Part shown: positions 35,321-43,191 of the stretch, in pieces
Layout of the letters: every line of letters begins with the position of its first letter
Numbering within the stretch: the first letter of the stretch is position 1
DNA from: DASSUW01 sp963844405
GTDB lineage: Bacteria; Actinomycetota; Thermoleophilia; Solirubrobacterales; Solirubrobacteraceae
Assembly: GCA_963844405.1 (NCBI GenBank)
Contig: CAWJNZ010000007.1
Span: 248,001 to 312,000, forward strand
Length of the DNA stretch: 64,000 nucleotides
Direction: 5' to 3'
Made by a program: the position numbers and the translations under genes
Notes under the pieces: generated by a model
The model's database searches: none
The model's input: the letters and a program-made list of their open reading frames with translations, nothing else
What the model was told of the DNA's origin: nothing

Positions 35321-36846
35321 TACAGGGACCTCCAGTGCCGGCCCCCGCCGAGCAGCGCGTCCGCCTCGGCCGGGCCGGGCGAGCCCGCCTCGTACTCGAC
35401 GAGCGGCGGATGGCCCTCGCTCCACGCCTGCAGGATCGGGTCGATGATCGACCACTGGGCGTCGACCTCGTCGTTGCGCGTGAAGAGCGTCGCGTCGCCG
35501 CGCATGGCGTCGAGGATCAGCCGCTCGTAGGCCTCCGGCGACTGCGACATGAACGAGGTGCCGTAGAGGAACTCCATGTTCACGGGACGGATCCGCATGC
35601 TGGCGCCCGGGATCTTCGCGCCCAGCGACAGCGAGACGCCCTCGTTCGGCTGCACCGTGAGGATCAGCTGGTTGGGCTGGACGCCGACCGAGCCCTTGGA
35701 CTGGAAGGCGAGGTGCGGCACCGGCTTGAGCTGGACGGCGATCTCGGTCACCTTGCGCGCCAGCCGCTTGCCGGTGCGCAGGACGATCGGCACTCCGGCC
35801 CAGCGCCAGTTCTGGACCTCGAGCCGCAGCGCCGCGTACGTCTCGGTCTGCGACTCGCCCGGCACGCCCTCCTCCTCGAGGTAGCCGGGCGCCTCCTCGC
35901 CGCCGACCACGCCGCGCGTGTAGCGCGCGCGCACGGTGATGCGGTCGACCTCCTCGGGCGTCGGCGGCTCGATCGCCTGCAGCACCTTGACCTTCTCGTC
36001 GCGCACCTTGTTGGCCTCGAACGACGCGGGCGGCTCCATGCACACGAGCGTGAGCAGCTGCAGCATGTGGTTCTGCACGAGGTCGCGCAGCGCGCCCGCC
36101 TGGTCGTAGTAGCCCGCCCGCGAGCCGATCCCGATGTCCTCCGCGGCGGTGATCTGGATGTGGTCGATGTAGTTGCGGTTCCAGACCGGCTCGAACATGT
36201 AGTTCGCGAACCGGAACGCCATCACGTTCTGGACGGTCTCCTTGCCCAGGTAGTGGTCGATGCGGAAGACCTGGCGCTCGCGGAACACCGAGTGCACGAC
36301 CTCCTGCAGCGAGCGCGCGGAGGCGAGGTCGGTCCCGAACGGCTTCTCGATCACCACGTGGACCTCGGCTTGCTCGTGCCGGTGGAGGCCGTTCTCCTTG
36401 ATCCCCTGGGTGATGACCGGGAAGAACTCCGGCGCCGTCGAGAGGTAGTAGACGCGGTTGAGCGGCTGCACCGCCTCCCCGTCGAGCTCGTCCATCGCCT
36501 GGCCGAGGCGCGCGTAGCCCGGCACGTCGTCGAACGGGATGCCGAGGTAGCGCATGCGCGAGAGCAGCCCCTCGAGCACCTGCGGGTCGGGCGGGCGGCG
36601 CGAGAACTCGCCGATCGCCTCGCGCGCCTGCGCGCGGAACTCGTCGTCGGACAGGTCGCGGCGCGAGACGCCGATCAGGTTGAAGACCTCGGGCAGCGCC
36701 CCCTCGTGGGCGAGGTTGTAGAGCGCGGGCAGCAGCTTGCGGCGCGAGAGGTCGCCCGACGCGCCGAAGATGACGAGCGTGGTCGGGGGGACGGGCAGCC
36801 GCTCGAGCCCCTCGACGAGCGGGTTCTCGGTCGCCGCGAGGGCCAT
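35320..36846 (-). CDS. zwf: glucose-6-phosphate 1-dehydrogenase
   Basis: A 508-residue Zwf: Rossmann start LVIFGASGDLSRRKLLPALY, active-site RIDHYLGKETVQNVMAFRFAN, the upstream EKPFGTDLASA, and the GVPIVLRTGKRLARK segment. It oxidises glucose 6-phosphate with NADP, the entry to the oxidative pentose phosphate pathway. Start ATG follows the gnd stop with no spacer (TAGATG). Confidence 0.96.
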   Translation of the reverse strand: MALAATENPLVEGLERLPVPPTTLVIFGASGDLSRRKLLPALYNLAHEGALPEVFNLIGVSRRDLSDDEFRAQAREAIGEFSRRPPDPQVLEGLLSRMRYLGIPFDDVPGYARLGQAMDELDGEAVQPLNRVYYLSTAPEFFPVITQGIKENGLHRHEQAEVHVVIEKPFGTDLASARSLQEVVHSVFRERQVFRIDHYLGKETVQNVMAFRFANYMFEPVWNRNYIDHIQITAAEDIGIGSRAGYYDQAGALRDLVQNHMLQLLTLVCMEPPASFEANKVRDEKVKVLQAIEPPTPEEVDRITVRARYTRGVVGGEEAPGYLEEEGVPGESQTETYAALRLEVQNWRWAGVPIVLRTGKRLARKVTEIAVQLKPVPHLAFQSKGSVGVQPNQLILTVQPNEGVSLSLGAKIPGASMRIRPVNMEFLYGTSFMSQSPEAYERLILDAMRGDATLFTRNDEVDAQWSIIDPILQAWSEGHPPLVEYEAGSPGPAEADALLGGGRHWRSL

Positions 36847-37761
36847 CTATCCGCCTCCCGCCGCCCGCTCGACCGCGTGGCCGCCGAACTGGTTGCGCAG
36901 CGCGGCGAGCATCCGGTGCGTGAAGTCGCCCTCGCCGCGCGAGTAGAAGCGGGCGTAGAGCGAGGCGGTGATCACCGGCGTCGGCACGTCGAGGTCGATG
37001 CCGTCGATGATCGTCCAGCGGCCCTCGCCGGAGTCGCTGACATGGCCGCGCAGGCCCGCGAGGTCGTTGCCCTCCTGCTCGAACGCGCGCTCGGCCAGCT
37101 CGCACAGCCAGGAGCGGACGACCGAGCCGCGGTTCCAGAGGCCGGCGACCTCCTTGAGGTCGGTGTCGAACTTCGACTTGTGCATCAGCTCGAAGCCCTC
37201 GGCGTAGGCCTGCATGATCCCGTACTCCACGCCGTTGTGGACCATCTTCACGAAGTGGCCGGCGCCCGCGTCGCCGAAGTGGCGCCAGCCGTCCGGCGGC
37301 GCGAGGACGTCGAGGATCGGGGCCAGCCGCTCGACGCTCTCGGCGTGCCCGCCGACCATCATGCAGTAGCCGACCTCGAGGCCCCAGACGCCGCCCGAGG
37401 TGCCGACGTCGACGTAGTGGATGCCGCGCTCGTCCAGCGCGGCGGCGCGGCGCACGTCGTCGTGCCAGTTGGTGTTGCCGCCGTCGACCACGGTGTCGCC
37501 CTCGTCGAAGAGGTCGGCGAGCGCGAACACGGTCTGCTCGGTCGGGTCGCCGGCGGGGACCATGACCCATACCGTGCGGGGCGGCTCGAGCTTGCTCACG
37601 AGGTCCTCGAGCGAGGACGCGGCCGTCGCGCCGTGACCTTCGGCGGCGCTGACCGCCTCGGCGCTGAAGTCGAAGGCCACGACCTGGTGGTCCGAGTCGC
37701 GGTGGATGCGATGGACCATGTTCCCGCCCATCTTCCCGAGACCGACGAAGCCGAGCTGCAT
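36847..37761 (-). CDS. gnd: 6-phosphogluconate dehydrogenase, short (decarboxylating) form
   Basis: A 304-residue Gnd of the shorter type: N-terminal MQLGFVGLGKMGGNMVHRI, DGGNTNWHDDVRRAAALDER, YVDVGTSGGVWGLEVGYCMM, the catalytic HFVKMVHNGVEYGIMQAYAE, and a short C-terminal helical part. Compared with the long 470-residue Gnd it lacks the tail and is often NAD-preferring. ATG overlaps the tal-pgi stop by one base (TGATG). Confidence 0.93.
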   Translation of the reverse strand: MQLGFVGLGKMGGNMVHRIHRDSDHQVVAFDFSAEAVSAAEGHGATAASSLEDLVSKLEPPRTVWVMVPAGDPTEQTVFALADLFDEGDTVVDGGNTNWHDDVRRAAALDERGIHYVDVGTSGGVWGLEVGYCMMVGGHAESVERLAPILDVLAPPDGWRHFGDAGAGHFVKMVHNGVEYGIMQAYAEGFELMHKSKFDTDLKEVAGLWNRGSVVRSWLCELAERAFEQEGNDLAGLRGHVSDSGEGRWTIIDGIDLDVPTPVITASLYARFYSRGEGDFTHRMLAALRNQFGGHAVERAAGGG

Positions 37762-40396
37762 CAGAGGATCTCCTTCCCGACACGGACGGCGGGTAGCCCG
37801 TGGGCCCGCAGCGTGGCCAGGTCGCCGTCGGCCTGGGCGCGGATGAGGGTGCCGAAGTCGTACGACTCGCCCGGGACCGGCACGCCGCCGGCGTCGTCGA
37901 CGATCTCGACGAAGCGGCCCGTCGACGGGCCGCCCTTGTGGAACTGGCCGGTCGAGTGCAGGTAGCGCGGGCCGTAGCCGAAGGTGGTGGCGACGCCGTG
38001 CTCGGTGATCAACCGCTCGCGGAAGCGTGCCGCCGCGGCGTCGATCTCCTCGCTGTACGGCACGTAGGCGAGGATCGCCACATAGCCGGGCGGCTCGAGG
38101 CCGGACAGCAGCTCCTCGAGGCTGCCGGCTTCGACGTCCTGTGGGCCCTCGGCCAGCGCCTTGGCGGTGTTGTCCTTGGCCTCCTGCACGTTCGGCTGGT
38201 CGAACGGGTTGAGCTCCAGCACCCAGCCGGACACGGCGGTCGCGAACTCCGATTGGAAGAACAGCCGGCCGAGGTCGGCCGCCCCGTCGGCGCGCACGGT
38301 GATCGTCGGGTGGCCGGCCTTGCGCATGGCCTCGACCTTGGCGGCGTTGTCCTCGTCGCCGACCGCGATGTGCAGGAACACGCGGTCCTGCCCGTAGGCG
38401 CCCGGGTCGACCAGCGGCTCGTCGGCGATCGGCAGGATGCCGCGGCCGTGCTTGCCGGTCGACTCGGCGACGAGCTGCTCGACCCACAGGCCGAACGACG
38501 ACAGCGGCTCGTCGACGACGAAGGTCAGCTTGTCGCGGCCGTTGCGGGCGAGCTCGCCGAGCGCGATCCCGAGCCACAGCCCGGAGTTGCCCTCCTTGAG
38601 CTGGCAGTTGGCCTCGGCGACCTCGGCGGTCTCCAGCACCGCCCGGATGTCGACGCCGAGCAGCACGGCGGGCACGAGCCCGAAGTACGACAGCGCCGAG
38701 TAGCGGCCGCCGATCTCGGGGTCGTTCTCGAACACGCGCCGGAAGCCGTGCTCACGGCCGAGCTCGGCGAGGCCGCTGCCCGGATCCGTGACGGCCGCGT
38801 AGTGCGCGCCGTCGCCTTGGAGCACGTGGAAGTACTTGAACTGGGACAGCGTCTCGATCGTCCCGCCCGACTTGGAGGAGATGACGAACAGCGTCTTCTC
38901 GACGTCGATCGCCTCGGTCGTCGCCCTCACGACCTCGGGATGCGTCGAGTCGAGCACGTGTAGGGTCATCCGCTGCTCCGGCCACGAGCGGCGGAACACC
39001 TCCGGCGCCAGGCTGGAGCCGCCCATGCCGCACAGCACGACGTCCGTGTAGCCGGCCTCGCGCACCTCGCGCGCGAAGCCCTCGAGGTCGTCGACGCAGT
39101 CGAGCATCTTCTCGTGGATGTCGAGCCAGCCCAGCCGGTTGGTGACCTCGGGCGTGCCCTCCGGCGCCCAGAGGGTGCCGTCGCGATGCCAGATCCGGTG
39201 CACGACGTCGTCGTCCTGCGCACGGCGCAGGCGGCCGGCGACCGCCTGCTCGAGCGCGGCCGGCAGGTCGGCGTCGATCGCGTCGGGCCGGCCGGTGACG
39301 ATCGCCTCGCGCTTGCGCTCGATGCCGTCCAGCAGCTTGTTCATCGGCACCACGAAGGCGTCGATGCCGTCGCGCAGCAGCTTGTCGGTGACCTCGTCGA
39401 GGTCGATGCCGGCCTCGCGCAGGGCCTCGAGGTCGGGCGTGGGGTCCTCGGCCGCCGTCTCGCCGGTCACCTCGCCTTCGTGCGCCGCGGCGGTCAGCGT
39501 CGGCAGCGGCATCGTGTTCACGGTGTCGCGGCCGACCAGCCCGTAGACGTACATCGTCTCGGGGTAGGCCGGGTTCTTGACGCCGGTGGAGGCCCACAGC
39601 GGGCGCTGGACCGGCGCGCCGGCCTCGCGCAGCGCGGCGAAGCGCTGGCCGTCGAAGACCTCGCGGAAGGCGCGGTAGGCGGCGCGGGCGTTGGCGAGCC
39701 CGGCCCGGCCCGCCAGGTCGGTCGCGGCCGGACGCCTCGAGCCGCTTGTCGACCTCGGTGTCGACGCGCGAGACGAAGAACGAGGCGACCGAGTGGCGGT
39801 CGAGCGGCCGGCCGGCCTCGCGGCGGCGCTCCATGGCGCGGATGAAGGCCTCCATCACGCGCTCGTAGTACGACACGGCGAAGAGGAGCGTGACGTTGAC
39901 GTTCAGGCCCTCGTAGAGCGCCTCCTCGATCGCCGGGATCCCCGCGTCGGTAGCGGGGATCTTGATCATCAGGTTCGGACGGTCGACGAGGCTCCCAGTA
40001 CATGCGCGCCTGCTCGAGCGTGCCCTCGGTGTCGTGCGCCAGCCGCGGCGCGACCTCGAGCGAGACGTAGCCGTCGACCCCGCCGGTCTCGTCGTAGACC
40101 GGTCGCAGCACGTCGGCGGCGAGCTGGACGTCCTTGACCGCCAGGCGGCGGTAGACCTCGCGCGCCGACAGGCCGTCACGCGCCGCCGCCTCGATGTCGG
40201 CGTCGTAGTCGGGCGACCCGAGGATCGCCTTCTCGAAGATCGCCGGGTTGGAGGTGACGCCGCGCAGCGAGTCCTCGGCGACCATGCGCTCGAGCTCGCC
40301 GTCCTCGATCATGCCGCGCCGGATCTGGTCCAGCCACACGCTCGTGCCCGCGGCGGTCAGTGCCGCGAGCCGCTCGTTCACCGATGTGACGCTCAT
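37761..40396 (-). CDS. tal-pgi: bifunctional transaldolase / glucose-6-phosphate isomerase, two frame breaks
   Basis: One gene encodes two enzymes, about 877 residues when joined. The transaldolase part (about 1-365) has MSVTSVNERLAALTAAGTSV, GVTSNPAIFEKAI and the Schiff-base lysine in LMIKIPATDAGIPAIEEALY. The isomerase part (about 420-877) has VLCGMGGSSLAPEVFRRSW, SSKSGGTIETLSQFKYF, GGRYSALSYFGLVPA and FGYGPRYLHSTGQFHKGGPS. The frame breaks are near 39990 (an extra C after a GAG) and near 39725 (an extra C in GGCCGCG). No stop separates the two domains. ATG overlaps the tkt stop. Confidence 0.88.
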
Positions 40397-42391
40397 CCTC
40401 TCGTCCTTTCCAGAACGGCGCGCGCGCGATCCGCGATCGCCTGCCCGGTGAAGCCGAAGTGCTCGTACAGCGCCCTGGCCGGGGCCGAGGCGCCGAACCC
40501 CTCCATGGCCACGACGTCGCCGCCGTCGCCGACCCAGCGATGCCAGCCGAGCGGGCTGGCGGCCTCCACCGCGACCCGCGCCCGCACGGCGGGCGGCAGC
40601 ACGCTGTCGCGGTAGGCCTGGTCCTGCTCCGCGAAGCGGTCGAGGCACGGCATGCTCACCAGACGTACGCGGATGCCGTCCGCGTCCAGCAGCTTGAACG
40701 CCTCGTGCGCCTGGTGGACCTCGGAGCCGGTGCCCATGAGGATCACCTCCGGGTCGCCCCCCTCGCTGTCGCGGAGCACGTAGGCGCCGCGGGCGATCGC
40801 GTCCTCGGGGACGCCGGACGGGTCCCACACGGGCAGGCCCTGGCGTGACAGCGCGAGCGCGGTCGGCCGGTCCTGCTGGTTGAGCGCGTGCCGCCAGGCG
40901 AGCGCGGTCTCGTTGAAGCCCGCCGGCCGCACGACGTCGAGGTTCGGCGTCGCCCGCATCTGAGCGAGCTGCTCGATCGGCTGATGCGTCGGCCCGTCCT
41001 CGCCGAGGCCGATCGAGTCGTGCGTGTAGACGAAGATCGACGGGATCCGCATGATCGCGGCGAGGCGGACCGCCGCCTTCATGTAGTCGTTGAAGATCAG
41101 GAACGTGGCGCCGTAGGCGCGGAAGCCCTGGAGGGTCAGGCCGTTGACGACCGCCCCCATGCCGTGCTCGCGGATGCCGAAGTGCAGGTTGCGGCCCGCG
41201 TAGTCACCGGGTTGGACGCTGCCGCCGCCGTTGATCAGCGTCAGCGTCGAGGGCGCGAGGTCGGCGGAGCCGCCGACCAGCTCGGGCACCTTCGAGGCCG
41301 CCCACTGGATGACGTCCTGCGAGGCCTTGCGGGTGGCGATCATGCCGGAGTCCGGGCCTTTCTTCGGGACGTCGGCGTCCCAGCCGTCCGGCAGGCGGCG
41401 GGAGAGGATCCGCTCGAGCTCGGCGCGGTGCGGCGAGGTCTCGAACTCCTGGCGCCACGTCTCGTACTCCTCGCGGCCGCGCTCGACGCAGCCGCGGAAG
41501 TGCGCGCAGCGCCTCGTCGGGGATGAAGAACGGCTCCTCGCTCGGCCAGTTGTAGGCCTCCTTGGTGAGCCGGATCTCCTCCTCGCCGAGCGGCGAGCCG
41601 TGCGCCTCGTGCGTGTCCTGCTTGTTCGGAGAACCCGGCGCGATGTGGGTGCGGATGACGATCAGGCTCGGCTGGTCCGTGACCTCCTGGGCGGCGCGGA
41701 CGGCGGCCTCCATCTCGTCGAGCCCGATGTCCTCGCCGAGGTCCTGCACGTGCCAGCCGTACGCCTCGTAGCGCTTGCCGACGTCCTCGGACAGCGCGAG
41801 CGCGGTGTCGCCCTCGATCGAGATGTGGTTGTCGTCGTAGAAGGCGATCAGGCGGCCGAGCCCGAGGTGGCCGGCCAGCGAGCCGGCCTCCGACGCGACG
41901 CCCTCCTCGATGTCGCCGTCGGAGATGATCGCGTACGTGTAGTGGCCGACGAGCTCCTCGTTGAAGCGGGCGGCGAGCATGCGCTCGCCGAGCGCGAGCC
42001 CGGTCGCGGTCGAGATCCCCTGGCCGAGCGGTCCGGTGGTCGTCTCGATCCCTGGCGCGTGACCGTACTCCGGGTGGCCGGCGGCGGGCGAGTGCAGCTG
42101 CCGGAAGTTCTTGATGTCGTCGAGCGACACGCCGTAGCCGGTCAGGTGGAGCGTCGCGTACAGGAGCATCGACGCGTGGCCGGCCGACAGGACGAAGCGG
42201 TCGCGCGCGGGCCAGTCCGGGTGCTCCGGCGAGTGGCGCATGATGCGCGTGTAGAGCAGGTAGGCCACGGGGGCAAGCGCCATCGGCGTCCCGGGGTGGC
42301 CCGAGTTGGCCTTCTGGACCGCGTCCATCGAGAGCGTGCGGATGGTGTTGACGCACAGCTCGTCGAGCGTGGTCTCCGTCGCCTGGGTCAA
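40393..42391 (-). CDS. tkt: transketolase, one frame break
   Basis: First gene of the sugar operon, about 665 residues when joined. Thiamine enzyme motifs: AVQKANSGHPGTPMALAPVA, TTTGPLGQGISTATGLALGE, the ThDP motif DGDIEEGVASEAGSLAGHLG ending at an N residue further on, FVYTHDSIGLGEDGPTHQPI and LEEL-like C-terminal parts. The break near 41513 is one extra G between ALR and HFRGCVERGREEYE. TTG 42391 follows an AGGAG; ATG 42424 is an upstream alternative. It transfers two-carbon units between sugar phosphates. Confidence 0.9.
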
Positions 42392-42466
42392 GTCGGCTCT
42401 CTCTCCTGGTGGTTTGAGGCCCACAAGCTACGCGACCGGGCCGCATAAGGGGTTCCCCGCCGTACC

Positions 42467-42506
42467 TAAGGGGCCTGTCCCTAAATATTGAGGGCCTGTC
42501 CCCTTA
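42467..42506. repeat. REP-like double motif with GGGCCTGTCCC
   Basis: Two copies of the GGGCCTGTCCC string lie inside an outer inverted repeat TAAGGGG...CCCCTTA, around an AT-rich centre (AAATATT). Related strings occur at 49135-49168, 55340-55355, 57818-57830 and 57880-57905. It lies upstream of tkt, divergent from msrB. Confidence 0.5.
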
Positions 42507-42561
42507 TGTTCGGCGTGACCTCCCGATGTGCGGGCGCTGACTCAGCCGTAGCTTCGTCGGT

Positions 42562-42738
42562 ATGCACACGCTCAACGCCCGCATCATCGCCGCCCAGTTC
42601 GTCGAGGAGCGCATCGAGAGCGCATCCCGTGCCCGCCGCTTCGGCCGCGCCCGCCGCCGCTTCGCCCGCGGCGGGCGCCGTGAAGTCCTCCCCGCGCTCC
42701 AGGACACCGTGGCGCAACGCCACCTGCGGCCCTCGTAG
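42562..42738 (+). CDS. small basic protein, 58 residues, unknown
   Basis: ATG 42562 begins MHTLNARIIAAQFVEERIES and continues with a run of arginines (RARRFGRARRRFARGGRR), ending RHLRPS. It lies between the tkt and msrB regions. The helix-forming N-terminus with alternate charged residues and the strongly basic middle suggest an expressed small protein that might bind nucleic acid or membrane. No ribosome binding site is convincing. I do not recognise a family. Confidence 0.4.
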   Translation: MHTLNARIIAAQFVEERIESASRARRFGRARRRFARGGRREVLPALQDTVAQRHLRPS

Positions 42739-42791
42739 AGCGCCTGACCCCGCGGCGGGGCCGCGAGGGTCGTGACCGTAGAATCTCTGTC

Positions 42792-43187
42792 ATGGCGACG
42801 GAGACGAAGACGGACGCGCAGTGGCGCGAGGAGCTGACGCCGGAGCAGTACGAGGTGCTGCGCAAGGGCGCCACCGAACGGGCGTTCACCGGCAGGTACT
42901 GGGACAACCACGACGACGGCACGTACCGCTGCGCGGGCTGCGGCGCCGAGCTGTTCTCGTCCGGCACCAAGTTCGAGTCGGGGACCGGCTGGCCGAGCTT
43001 CACCGAGCCGGACGTGGCGGAGGCGGTCGAGCTGCGCCCGGACCGGTCGTGGGGCATGGACCGCACGGAGGTCGTGTGCCGCAACTGCGGCGGCCACCTG
43101 GGCCACGTGTTCGACGACGGGCCGCGCGACGCGGGCGGGATGCGGTACTGCATCAACTCCTGCGCGCTCGACTTCGATAAACGCTGA
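42792..43187 (+). CDS. msrB: peptide-methionine (R)-S-oxide reductase
   Basis: A 131-residue MsrB that repairs oxidised methionine. It has the zinc cysteines CAGCGAELF and CRNCGGHLGHVFDDGP, the conserved FESGTGWPSFTEP loop, and the catalytic cysteine in GGMRYCINSCALDF. A second Cys follows three residues after the catalytic one. The gene lies 4 bases before the LuxR-type regulator; whether they are cotranscribed is not known. Confidence 0.95.
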   Translation: MATETKTDAQWREELTPEQYEVLRKGATERAFTGRYWDNHDDGTYRCAGCGAELFSSGTKFESGTGWPSFTEPDVAEAVELRPDRSWGMDRTEVVCRNCGGHLGHVFDDGPRDAGGMRYCINSCALDFDKR

Positions 43188-43191
43188 GCTC

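Noticed and set aside
34268..37783. A single long minus-strand frame spanning opcA, zwf and gnd
   Set aside because: It reads the true gene only in opcA; over zwf and gnd it is out of frame with the conserved proteins, so it is not one fused protein.
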